Notes under the pieces: generated by a model | The model's input: only the letters and a program-made list of their open reading frames with translations | Told to the model about the DNA's origin: nothing | Databases searched by the model: none | In this document: one piece after another, positions 10,615 to 20,318 of the stretch | Numbering within the stretch: the stretch's first letter is position 1 | How the letters are laid out: every line of letters starts with the position of its first letter | Source of the DNA: Ectobius pallidus | Lineage: Eukaryota; Arthropoda; Insecta; Blattodea; Ectobiidae | Length of the DNA: 64,000 nt | NCBI GenBank assembly: GCA_964059195.1 | Contig: CAXKWD010000001.1 | Coordinates: 216,636,484 to 216,700,483 of the forward strand | Direction: 5' to 3' | Position numbers and translations under genes: made by a program

Positions 10615-10725
10615 CAGGGTTGCCAGAACAGAAACGTAGAACAGTCGTACCAATATCCGAAAATAGTCGTTGCTAATTAAAACTGTCGTATACATTGTGA
10701 TTTTTCAGTGTAATGAAAGTATTGC

Positions 10726-10807
<82 letters not shown>

Positions 10808-11191
10808 TAATAATAATATAAATCGGTATTATGCACCTTAAGTATGTCATGTAATTGTTAATAAATCTTCTTATTTGTAAATGACTAGGCGTCTTTTATT
10901 ATCTTTCGATGTGCTAAATTTGATAAAATACAATAAAATAAAATAAATAATCGTTGCCACAGTGTTGTAATTATTGCAAAAGGAACAGGACTGCTTTCCA
11001 ATTATATTGATTTTAGCAACATGCTAACAACAAAAACCACGAGAAAACAAAAAGCTGGATATATGTAAAAATTTTAATTTTGTCAGTAGATTGATTAAAA
11101 AAATATAAAACTCTATGTTAAAAATAGTCGTACGACTCGTGATTGCGTATGTCGTATGTATATGACTATAGTCGTACGTGTGGCAACCCTG
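10615..11191. mobile_element. Non-autonomous hAT transposon
   Basis: Inverted termini CAGGGTTGCCA (10615) and TGGCAACCCTG (11191), flanked by a perfect 8-bp duplication TACTGTGG (10607-10614 and 11192-11199), which is diagnostic of hAT. Both ends carry several copies of GTCGTA/GTCGTAC words, plausible transposase-binding subterminal repeats. The centre holds an (AAT)n microsatellite at 10728-10803. No transposase is left. Confidence 0.9.
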
Positions 11192-11292
11192 TACTGTGGT
11201 CTCACAGAATTTACGTCCATACTTAAGGGTTAATAAATGCTACTCGAGGTTACAATATTCGTAACCCATCACCAGATTACGTATAAAAAAAC

Positions 11293-11372
11293 CTTATTAT
11301 TATTATTATTATTAATAACTGTCTAATTAGAGGTTCTGTCACTTTGTTATATCAGTTTACCTGATTTTATTC
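11293..11372 (-). repeat. (TTA)n plus family C linker remnant
   Basis: A TTA run is followed by GTCACTTTGTTATATCAG and TTTACCTGATTTTATT, the inverse of the linker that joins family C units at 1000-1040 and 47700-47740. It looks like a solo end left from a family C copy. Confidence 0.6.
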
Positions 11373-12072
11373 AGTGTATAGATTTTTGCCATGATATTGT
11401 ATCACTAGACTAGCAATAAATTAAATTTAATTGCTTTTGGCAATAATATTGTGTTAGTGGGTTTTGTACATTATGTCGTGCAATTCTTTTCGCGAGTTTT
11501 GTAATATTATGACTTGTATCTAATTTATCGTACAAATTTTTGGAAAATAGCACAGTTATCTGAACATAATGAAATTATTTACATCATACGAGGCATACAC
11601 ACAGTTAGACAGAGAAATATTGTTTTGCACTAGCCTATGCACGGATGATATTTTCACACACGCATTTCAAAATAGGAAACAGTTAATGATGCGACTGGAG
11701 CCCTTCTTGCATGAAAGTTATCACCGTGTCACTAACGCGACAATTTACATGGCGATAGAGAAGGTAATTTAGTCGCAGGCAATATATAAAGCGGGAGGAG
11801 AAAGATTTAATGCAGTTATGACTACATCCTGATGGAAAGTAGCTAAGATACAAGGAAAACACTGTCTACGCTAGGGGTGTACAAGAATACCGGTAATAAA
11901 TCTGAAAGGGTGAATAAAGAAGTTTAAAAGTAGCTGTTTTCACTTTTAGATTCAAGGGAAAAGTAATAAAGTACAGTTGTCCCTGTATAGGCCATGAAGG
12001 CCTATAGGGCTCCGGGAGGGTGAAGCTCCAAGATTTTGAGACATACGCACATGAAGTTGGTAACGTTAACAG
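11373..12072. other. Unassigned stretch
   Basis: No known repeat. The 67-codon ORF at 11569-11772 has no motif and no partner elsewhere in the window; I do not support it as a gene. Confidence 0.4.
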
Positions 12073-12786
12073 TAGGGTTCGGATGTTTATGACCTAAAAA
12101 GTGGAAAATATGACTGTAAATATGACCTTAAAAAGGCTAAATATAACCTTAAAAATACTAAATATGACCTTAAAAATACTAAATATGACCTTAAGATGAC
12201 AAAATATGACAAAAAATCCTAAATATCCCTTCATAAAAGAATGTTTTATCTAAAAATAAATGTTCCAATTTAAAACTTTTATGACAGTAAATTATAATAT
12301 CACATTAATTCCATCACATAATCACAATTTTACAGGTGATTTACTAGTTTATTTGTAAAGAATTTCTAATCTGTTAATATCTCCAGTTACCACTGTAACT
12401 GTGAACTGAAAATCTTTTAAAAACATGTCTATTGGAAGTTGTTAACAACAAGGAGGAAAAGGTATTTGTGCTATTACTTGTTATTGTCCCTTCACATTTC
12501 AGTTAAAATAAAACCAAAATATTCGTGACCATTTTTCGGAAAAAAAATTAAGTCAATTTAGTGCACATACAGCAAAACTGTGCTCTTTTATCGAATTTAT
12601 GGCTGAAATATGATGTTAGATTACGAATATGACCGAGACCATGAAAATGACCAAAATATGGCTTTATATGCAAAATAAAAACGGTTCGATTAGGATAACA
12701 AATATGCAATTCATGTTTAATTTGTGTTTGCGGCGAGAATGGAGGTCAGGATAAAAATATGACATTTCATAAGCATCCGAACCCTA
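12073..12786. mobile_element. hAT-like TIR element (word-array type)
   Basis: Inverted ends TAGGGTTCGGATGTTTATGA and, at the right, TCATAAGCATCCGAACCCTA. The left third is an array of ~18-bp variants of AATATGACCTTAAAA. The flanking 8-bp duplication expected for hAT is not clear here, but the structure matches 18098-18767, 33418-34217 and 48281-48770, where it is. The 75-codon ORF at 12759-12986 crosses the element end and is spurious. Confidence 0.7.
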
Positions 12787-12990
12787 CATCAGTTTTCCGT
12801 TGGCCGTCTTTACCCCCAAGGATTGCTCCAATTGAAAAATTCAACGACCTGATAGGGTTTCAAACCAGCGACCTCCGGGTATTAATCGCAGTGCCTGAAC
12901 AACTGCGCCATTGCGTAGTGGAAGTAGATGACATTAAAAGAAATATAAAACATATTTTGCATGGAGTGAATAACTCACGTTTATGATTTA

Positions 12991-13236
12991 CTAGCGTGTG
13001 CCCGCGGCTTCGCACGCAATAATTATTTCAAAAATTAAAAATTAAAAGCATAATAGTTAAATCATTATATTTATTAACACCTAAATCACGTGAATTACAT
13101 ACCACGATTAGATAGCGTCGACTGGTAAAAGCGACCTCAGATTCGAGGTCCTTGGCCCAGAAAACCCCTGTATAGTGAGTTTCGTCCAAATCGAACAACG
13201 TTTGACCATATTGAGGCCTATATTGATTATCCCTTT

Positions 13237-13272
<36 letters not shown>

Positions 13273-13669
13273 CCTCTTCGGTGTAGGTTGAAAATTTCAT
13301 ATGTCTGCGTGCCTTGACATTATAAACAAATGAATCGACCAGCGTGAGCTACAACATTCAAGCGATCGCGATAGTTTTATGTCCAAGGAATGACAAAAAT
13401 AGCCAAAGCCTACTGTAATTGATTTGACATTGAATGGTATTACTGAAAACGATGCTTCGAAAACTAAAAAAAATACACGTTTTTTGCCCGTTTTTCACTC
13501 ATAACTCACGAACAAAAGGAAAAATTAAAAATGTAATATGCCAGAAACCTTCCCGGGAATGCACTTAACAACTTCCCAAAGTTTCATGGCGATCGGATGA
13601 ATGGTGTAGTAATGCATAAAGGACACACACACACACACACACACACATACATTCATTTATATATATAGA
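12991..13669 (-). mobile_element. Non-autonomous Helitron (type G), copy 1
   Basis: On the minus strand it starts TCTATATATATAAATG at 13669 after an A, and ends with the hairpin region GCGAAGCCGCGGGCACACG then CTAG at 12991, followed by T. This fits the Helitron rules (5' TC, 3' hairpin plus CTAG, insertion between A and T). Near the 5' end is a (TG)n run, in the middle an (ATT)n run. The copy at 32315-33001 carries the same (ATT)n in the same place but longer. No RepHel protein. Confidence 0.85.
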
Positions 13670-13860
13670 TGAGATAACTAGGTCGAAAGATTAGGCAGAA
13701 TTGCAGCAGTAGGGTGTAATCTATTACGAGGGCCGTCCATAAAGTTTCCCTAGGGCGTTTACGGAAACAAAACACAGTTTCATGAAAATGTTTATTGTAA
13801 CAGATACAGCAAGTGTTCAGTTATTTTTCAAAATATTCCCAATCGGAATTGATACATTTG

Positions 13861-14606
13861 CAGAGATGCCAACTGCTACGGAATTTCCGTAGTTTCTACG
13901 ATTTTCTTGAATTTCCTACGACAATACGGAAAATGTACTGAATATTACGGATTTTACGAATCCCAATATCTATTTTTAAAATTTTTCGTTTCTCCCGCGA
14001 AAAAAAAAGTTAATGACTGTGTCAGCAGAGATGCCAACTGTTATCATGAGAAATAGTTTGTAAAAGAAAACACCCTTGTGTTGGCGACATTAGACACTAC
14101 AATCTTTGACGTGAGTGTGTGTTAACCAAAGATGTTATATCTTACAGTTATAACATAATTGTAGTTATAACATCTTTTTGATTATCACTGTAATGCCGCT
14201 GACGACTGCCTACGCCATTGTTTGCTAGAAGTTTTATTGAGTGTTGCAGTGAAAGTAGAATATTGAGGAAATATGTCGTGTAAACATAAAATCAGTGGCG
14301 AGTCTGATGTTCAAGAACGAACTGCGGCAAATCAGCAGTATCGAAGAGTTTCCTTGCCTCGGACCTTCAAAAATTTCACCAAATCACGTAGGCTATTTTG
14401 TGAAAGCTGTAATTGTGATTTTTCGGTTAAACATGGAGGACGCGATGACTGTAGACGCCATGTGATCTCAAAAAAAGCATGAAGAGTACGGACGCGTCAA
14501 GGGGCAGCACAAGAAGACGCATATATTAATTTGCCCGAGACATCGAGCCCCCCCATCCGATTAGACTCGCACTACTGATAACTACCTTTCAAGGTTGGCA
14601 TCTCTG
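13861..14606 (+). mobile_element. Internally deleted hAT transposon with BED-finger remnant
   Basis: Termini CAGAGATGCCAACTG (13861) and GTTGGCATCTCTG (14606), flanked by CATTTG on both sides (13855-13860, 14607-14612). A 6-bp duplication is shorter than the hAT norm of 8; it may be the true length or the result of a 2-bp loss. A second copy of the left terminus begins inside the element at 14026, suggesting a local duplication or a nested copy. It keeps the 5' coding part of a transposase. Confidence 0.8.
14273..14482 (+). pseudogene. BED zinc finger of a hAT transposase (N-terminal fragment)
   Basis: The 69-codon frame has a basic N-terminus and, at residues ~43-66, the BED-type pattern CESCNCDFSV.HGGRDDCRRHV typical of hAT transposases, where the last His of the finger should follow SKK. 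Here an A7 run near 14471 shifts the frame so that a stop replaces that His; in the frame one base shorter a His and acidic residues follow. The dimerisation domain and RNase-H-like catalytic core are missing. Non-functional fragment. Confidence 0.75.
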
Positions 14607-14719
14607 CATTTGTCATACCGTGGGACCAACTTTTGAACACTTGTGTCGTAGAACTCTGCTGCCTGGGATTTGAAACATTCTGTGGCGACCATGTCCGTCT
14701 GTATGTCATTCTCTGTTAC

Positions 14720-14900
14720 TTCTTGATGTGTAGAAAAAGATGGAAATCACTGGTAGTGAGATCCGGGCTGTAGAGTGGATTTTTAAACACCTCCTAGCAG
14801 GTCTTCTGCGGAGGTTCGACCGGGAGGTGTTTAAACCTGTAGCCCGGACCTCGATCCCAGTGATTTCCATCCTTTCCTACACCTCAAGAAATGACGAAGG
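14720..14900. repeat. Inverted duplication (foldback) of mariner sequence
   Basis: The arm 14723-14801, containing GATGGAAATCACTGGTAGTG, is repeated in inverse at 14822-14898 (CAGTGATTTCCATCC) around a ~20-bp spacer. Both arms are the transposase C-terminal block of type M2, so this is a head-to-head joint of two mariner pieces. Confidence 0.75.
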
Positions 14901-15037
14901 ATGACAAAGAGGCGGTAAAGCCGGAAAAGCATGTTGGTATGCGATCTACCTGGGTTTAATATAAACACCGCAAGTGTACGTTTGTTATGTTCCGAGGTTA
15001 TGTAATCAGGATTATCAACACATAAGATGTGTATGTA

Positions 15038-15698
15038 CGAGGGATTTTTTTTCACATGGAAACTTTATTACCAAAACAAATACACCATGCAATCATGAAA
15101 TATACCCCTTGCACTATTTTTCAACATAGTCTCCACCGACATTGAGACATTTGTCATAGCTTGCAATCAGTTTGAAGAAACCACTCTGGTAAAACTCGGT
15201 GCCCTGCTATGCAAGGAATTGTCGCACAGCCTTCTCCACCTCAGCATTGTTTTGGAAGTGACGTCCCGAGAGTTCGGCTTTCATTGCATGGAACAGGTGC
15301 CTTCCTTCACTGAACATGCAACACCAGCGACCAACAATTTGATGAGACATGACCTCTTCACCATACACAGTCTGTAGGCGTCCATGGATGATGGACACAC
15401 TAGTCCTACATGCCCATTCATACCGGATAACAGCATGTATACTTCCATTGTCGACCACGTTTTCAGTACACGTCCATCTGCCATCGTGATTTGTACTCAA
15501 ATAACCTCGGGCACGCCAGTCTACTGCTACTCTCTCTTCTTCGGGACTCTACTCATGCATCGTTTCTCCTCTGCTGACGCTCTTTCCGTCGTTGAACCAG
15601 CAATAGGTGTCGATTCTTATGGCAGTTGTTTGCTTCATCTGCTTTACCATCTTCACTTTTTTAAAAAACGACGAAACTTACTTTTGGAACATCCCTCG
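15038..15698 (-). mobile_element. Mariner-like MITE (type M1/M3), copy 2
   Basis: TA-flanked (15036-15037 and 15699-15700). The termini are CGAGGGATTTTTTTTCACAT on the left and a CGAGGGATGTTCCAAAAGTA inverse on the right. The 661-bp element is near-identical along its length to 45279-45960 and shares the same internal deletion, so both derive from one deleted progenitor. Confidence 0.9.
15113..15655 (-). pseudogene. Internally deleted mariner transposase
   Basis: The minus frame at 15500-15207 has the N-terminal helix-turn-helix segment (HAVIRYEWACRTSVSIIHGR, YGEEVMSHQIVGRW) fused directly to the C-terminal block (SGRHFQNNAEVEKAVRQFLA), then TEFY..GFFKLI and NVGGDYVEK to the stop at 15113. 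Residues carrying the DD34D triad are missing, about 200 codons. It may still encode a short DNA-binding peptide, but an in-frame stop follows FLA. Confidence 0.8.
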
Positions 15699-15711
15699 TA
15701 ATTGTGTATGA

Positions 15712-15975
15712 CAGTGGTTCCCAAACTATGGGTCGCGACAGACTGGTGGGTCGCGGGAGCAATTTCTGTGGGTCGCGAAAAGGGCGAGAAAAATTAAACG
15801 TGTTTTCAATATAAGGAAAGAGTGTTTAATTGAATTGAATTTGTAAATAAAAAACAACAGTTTCACACATCTCAATTTTTTTAAATAAAAAGTACTAGTT
15901 GGACAAGGTCTAAAGCTTAGCGATTGGTTCAGCTGCGCTTTGGAGGTCACAGAGAGAGGGGAAGCAGAGGAATGA
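15712..15975 (+). mobile_element. Truncated hAT end
   Basis: Starts with CAGTGGTTCCCAAACT, a terminus typical of hAT/Charlie-type elements, followed by repeated GGGTCGCG words. The matching right terminus is not in the window. It lies 13 bp from the mariner end. Confidence 0.6.
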
Positions 15976-16070
15976 CTTCACACTTTCGGAGTACTGTTCG
16001 ATAAGTCTGTGGTAGGTGCACTTTACCAAAAATATCATGAAAATTCGTGAATAGAAGGTAAAAATCGAAA

Positions 16071-16655
16071 AATCTTAATCTGAGTTTGGAAGAAAAAAAC
16101 CACAATTTAATATATACATTCAACTCGTCTTGATTGAATCTTAATCTGGGTTTAGAAGAAAATAATCACGATTAAATACATTCATTCAAATCGTCTTGGT
16201 TATATATTAATCTGGGTTTAAAAGATAATTTCGATTAAATACAAACACACAGATCATCTTGGAGGAATCTTAATCTGGGTTTAAAAGGTAATAATTTCGA
16301 TTAAGTACAAACATTCAAATCATCTGGGAGGAATCTTAATCTGGGTTTAAAAGATAATAATCGCGATTACATACATACATTCAAATCGTATTGGTTGAAT
16401 CTTAATCTGAGTTCAGAAGAAAATAGTCATGATTAAATACTTATATTCAAGTCGTCTTGATTGAATCTTAATCTGGGGTTAGAAAAAAAATAATCACGGT
16501 TAAATATATTCATTGAAATCATCTTAGTAGAATCTTAATCTGGGTTTAAAAGATACTAATCACGATTACATACATACATTCAAATCGTATAGGTTGAATC
16601 TTAATGTGAGTTTAGAAAAAATAATCACTATCAAATACATGTATTCAAGTCTTGA
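16071..16655. repeat. 66-bp minisatellite, nine units
   Basis: Units start with AATCTTAATCTGGGTTTA at 16071, 16137, 16203, 16265, 16332, 16398, 16464, 16531 and 16597 (period 62-67, mostly 66) and contain AATCACGATTAAATACAT and TTCAAATCGTCTTG blocks. Units are 75-90% alike by eye. AT-rich, no frame open throughout. Confidence 0.95.
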
Positions 16656-16956
16656 GAAAACGTGACGTTTTATAATCATGTTAATCTGCTTAAAAAGTTT
16701 AATTTTTCGAGAGTTGTGAAATTCCTAGTCACAGAACATTCAGGAGTTAGATGTGAAAGGAATATGCTGTAGGCCTAGTGTATATACAGAGAGTGTTTGC
16801 TTTACATTAGGACTACAAGTGTGTAATAGGATTAATGCTGCTAAGATCTCGCGTCTCACCTAACTTATAATTAATATTTGCACTAAACATCATCAGAAGC
16901 CAGATTCTCTCAACTCCTGTGCAGGAAAATCTGTATCACAAGTATATATATTTTTT

Positions 16957-17297
16957 ATTTCAGCTGTGTTTATACTCCTTTCAGCGGCGAGGCCATATCA
17001 GGAGTTCGGGATGTGTGTCTATATAGTAGGGTAGGCCATGGAACTATTAACTGTCAATTGTTTCTATTGTCGGTGTATTTTATGGAGTAAATTTAAACTG
17101 ATATTAATTTAAATGGATATGATACAGGATGAAATGGTGAGGATGATTCATGGTACGTAAATATCCAATTCGGCATTTACCTTTACGACTGGGAAACCAT
17201 GAAAAAACCCATATCAAATTGGCCGGGCAAGGGATTTGAATATGGGATCTCCGAATGCGAGTTCAAGATGTTACCACCTCGGCCACCTCGCTCGGTA
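16957..17297 (-). mobile_element. tRNA-derived SINE (type S), near full length
   Basis: Minus-strand order is GAGCGAGGTGGCCGAGGTGG (A-box) at 17295, then the B-box region, GGTTTCCCAGTCGTAAAGG, CTCACCATTTCATCCTGTAT, and the tail with AGGAGTATAAACACAGCTG at 16965. The SINE body is followed by a T-rich run at 16950. The ORF at 17183-17371 overlaps its head and is spurious. Confidence 0.85.
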
Positions 17298-17593
17298 TCA
17301 GAACAGTATACAGTAAATTGTAATTGAAATAATGATAAATCTATTGTATTCTTTAGAGGCAGATTGGTCATGTACGGGAGTCGATCTCGGGTTTTCAGCT
17401 TTATACACTAAAGCCAAGATCACTATGCCCTAAGAGGGCGTACCCAAATTTATTTGAAATGTTTCTCTAGACACTTATTAAACTCACCAAATATATTCGC
17501 ACGTCTCTTGTAGCCTATAGAAAAGAATCCCTTTCGGCTTGGTCTGTAGGCCTAGGGAAACTTAGTTGTAAGATTATGTTAACACATTAAATA
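17298..17593. other. Unassigned stretch
   Basis: A weak tRNA-like block (GAGTCGATCTCGGG at 17378-17391, minus B-box-like) may be an old SINE. Nothing else. Confidence 0.3.
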
Positions 17594-17970
17594 TTTACTT
17601 ACTTACTCAATGGCAATAGACACTTCCTAAGAAGGCTAAAGGAATATTATAAATTTTATCGAACCCCAGGTTCATTGCCGCGCTTACATGAGCCCGCCAT
17701 TCAACTTTATTCTGTGCTAACTCTATCCAACCATCCCTCTCAAATCCTACTTCCTTTAAATCTATCCTAATATTGTCCTCCCACCTACGTATAGGTCTCC
17801 CAAGAGGTATTTTGCCTTCGGGTCTCCCTGTCAATACGTTTGAGATATTATGTCTTTCCTCCCCCATGCGCGCAACATGTCCAGCCCATTTCATCCTCCG
17901 TGATTTAATTAACCTTACTATATCCGGTGAGGAGTAGGCCTACAGGTTATGAAGCTCGTCGTTATACAAT
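17594..17970 (-). mobile_element. LINE type L 3' end, copy 2
   Basis: The 95-codon minus frame (17894-17607) reads MKWAGHVARMGEERH, LTGRPEGKIPLGRPIRRWED and IRIDLKEVGFERDGWIELAQN, with a frameshift near 17850 inserting N-I-S-N. The 3' tail is (TTAC)n at 17594-17608 in plus orientation. 5' truncation falls near 17970. The protein is the extreme C-terminus of an endonuclease/reverse transcriptase polyprotein. Confidence 0.85.
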
Positions 17971-18097
17971 TTAAAATATTTTCAAAAATTTTAAATTTCT
18001 TTACGTTAGAATTAAATTGGTTAAGGTTCATTATTACCTACAATGCCACTTACACCCATAAGCTAAGCATTAAGCAAATTTATTCCGCCCTTATGAG

Positions 18098-18767
18098 TAG
18101 ACCTGGGATTTTAGGATCTAAAAGAATAGTTTTAGGCACCTAAAATAGGCTTTTAAAACAAGTAAATAGGCTTTTAATAGAGAAAATAGGCACTTAAAAT
18201 AAGCTTTAAAAAATGTGTCAATGGACAGAAAATAGACTTTAAAATACTACAATATGCTCTTGAACTGTAAAGTGATATTTTTTTACTGTAAAAAAGTGGT
18301 ATATTCTTAACAGAAATACTTGCAAAATTAAGACAGAATTGTCAAAATATATCAAAAACAGTTTTGGATTATATGAAAAATTGGCACAGTATGTCCCTTC
18401 ATACCATATACCTGCTACTTGTTTTGAGCGAATCCTCCCCGTCAGTCAACATTCCTTTGGCGACAATAGTTTGAGAAAATCAAGTTTCTGTGAAAAACCC
18501 ACCCTCTGCTGTTCTGCCCTTCATTCAGGGATGTCCATTAAATGATTGTAAAAGTTATAGAAGTTGAATTTTATTTTAAATGTACAAAATAGGCATTTTA
18601 GGCACTAAAATAGTAAAAATAGGCTCCAACGGTCAAATAGGCATTTTAGGGCTCTGTAAAACTATATAAATGTAAATAATATATCATGAAATGTCTACAT
18701 ATTTTTAAAAATTTCATGTTATTTCATATGGAACAAAATAGGAATTTCCCTTAAAATCCCAGGTCTA
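18098..18767. mobile_element. Non-autonomous hAT (word-array type)
   Basis: Ends TAGACCTGGGATTTTAGG and the inverse CCTTAAAATCCCAGGTCTA, with a perfect 8-bp duplication CTTATGAG (18090-18097, 18768-18775). Both sides carry many variants of AAATAGGCTTTTA / AGGCATTTTAGGC, echoing the inner part of the terminus. No coding sequence. The 68-codon ORF at 18339-18545 lies in its middle and lacks motifs. Confidence 0.9.
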
Positions 18768-18998
18768 CTTATGAGCTATGGGTTAAGGTTTAAAGAAAAA
18801 TGTTTCACACAAAATATTTTGGTAATGCTTAAAAATATTTATAGCAATTGAGCTCGATGTGGTATATACTAGAGAGTAACGAATCTTATTTCCTGTGACC
18901 TGCAGGAAAACTTTTTTTTTTCGTTCAACCCCTATCTTTTCCACTCCTTGAGCTAAAGGCTGGTACTATAAAATCCCTTTAAGGAGGCCTACATGCAG

Positions 18999-19691
18999 AG
19001 GTAGATTTCGAAGTTCTTTTGGTTACCCTGTTACATTGGTAATTTTATCCTTAGTCGGTCCTCCCATATTCCTTTCGGCAGGCCTTCAGTCTGAGGTACC
19101 GGTATATTTTTAAGTGTTATTGTTTTTCAAACATTCAAATCTCGCTTTATATGGGAGCTATCGAGAAACTAGTTATTGATTTGTAGAGTACTCATCAAGA
19201 GATTTTCAACGATACTCCACAAGACATGGTTTCAAAAATTTCGAATTTCCATCCCCCCACCCTCACTCGCACCCCCAAACCCCCGAATCGTTGGTGTCAC
19301 TGTGAACTTCATAGGGAGTACTCTAATTTATTCAAACAAAGTTTCCCTCTATACTTCATAGGGCCGAAATATAAATTTTTCAATATTTCAACCCCCTCCC
19401 CCGACCCCTCCCTTGGGCCAATTTTGTTCATTAACGAACTTGTCCGAACTATTGGGCCTAAAAATAACGTAATAAAATTTTGTTCAAATATCTTCAAAAT
19501 TACGGCCGCTAGCGTGTAAAGATATATATAAATATTTATATATACAGTATATAAATATCACAAAACAATTTTTTGAACGGGCGGTGATTTCGTACTTAGG
19601 GAGGCATGAAACGTAAAGATTTGAAAGAATTTTTTGAAAGTCATGACATGGTATCGATTGCAATAGGTAGATTTTCCTTCGAAATCTACCT
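18999..19691 (+). repeat. Family F repeat, copy 1 (most complete)
   Basis: Bounded by AGGTAGATTTCGAAG at 18999 and CTTCGAAATCTACCT ending at 19691, an inverted pair. The right end is itself a hairpin: TAGGTAGATTTT opposite AAATCTACCTA around CCTTCG. The interior has C-rich runs (near 19390) and blocks shared with 9772-10302 and 58862-59665. Superfamily unknown; it could be a non-autonomous DNA element. ORFs inside (19226-19519 and others) are not conserved as proteins. Confidence 0.75.
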
Positions 19692-20284
19692 AAAAAGCCG
19701 TTCAATCCAAAGGTTTAGTACTATTCTTAGGAGGAATAATAACGTTAATCGGAAGCAATATTTTCCATGTTAGGGGAGTTATAGTGATATTTAAGTTTTT
19801 TAAGTCCTTCCCAATTTATACTCCCTTGTTCCGATTTTCTCTATTAACAAACTCGACTGAGATTTTCCTTCTCTGGAAGTAATTTGTGAAAAATTACGAC
19901 AGTTACCGTGTCCGTAAAAAATGGCCTGGAGACTGTCTATTTTAAAATTCATCCTGATAGTACAGTTCGGTCAAAATGTAATTTTAAATTTTGGTTAAAA
20001 TAATTGGTTGTGCAGTATGCAGTCCTGCAGTAGAAATTAATGAATTATATACTATGTTCTTTATATTTTGTTGTCCTATGTTATAAATGCGTGCCGGACT
20101 GCAAAGAAAACTGTTGACACAATGATTAGCGTTATTTTTTTATTTCGAGAAACTTCCCCCATTAGGAGGTTGCCATGACGACAAAGTATAACAGTAGTAA
20201 CATAGTACATGACAAAATAAAAATTCACATAAAACAAATTAATGAACACACACATTCGATTCATAAATATAAACATGATAATAT
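19692..20284. other. Unassigned AT-rich stretch
   Basis: No recognisable repeat or gene. Confidence 0.4.
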
Positions 20285-20318
20285 TATTATATATATGCTA
20301 ATGAATAAATAAATACAT

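Larger units (their letters stand above)
13727..14905 (-). mobile_element. Mariner-like element M2, copy with hAT insert and foldback
   Basis: Starts CGAGGGCCGTCCATAAAGT after TA (13725-13726). Interrupted at 13861-14606 by a hAT element; transposase sequence resumes at 14613 with minus-strand blocks FYDTSVQKLVPRYD-like and SPDL.TSDFHLF-like. The right part is duplicated in inverted orientation (see 14720-14900), so the true right end is uncertain. Confidence 0.65.

Noticed and set aside
14831..15055. 74-codon minus frame
   Set aside because: Lies across the mariner foldback and a mariner terminus; no conserved domain in this frame.
16071..16655. Possible CRISPR array
   Set aside because: Repeats are contiguous 66-bp units without unique spacers, in a eukaryotic, transposon-rich context.
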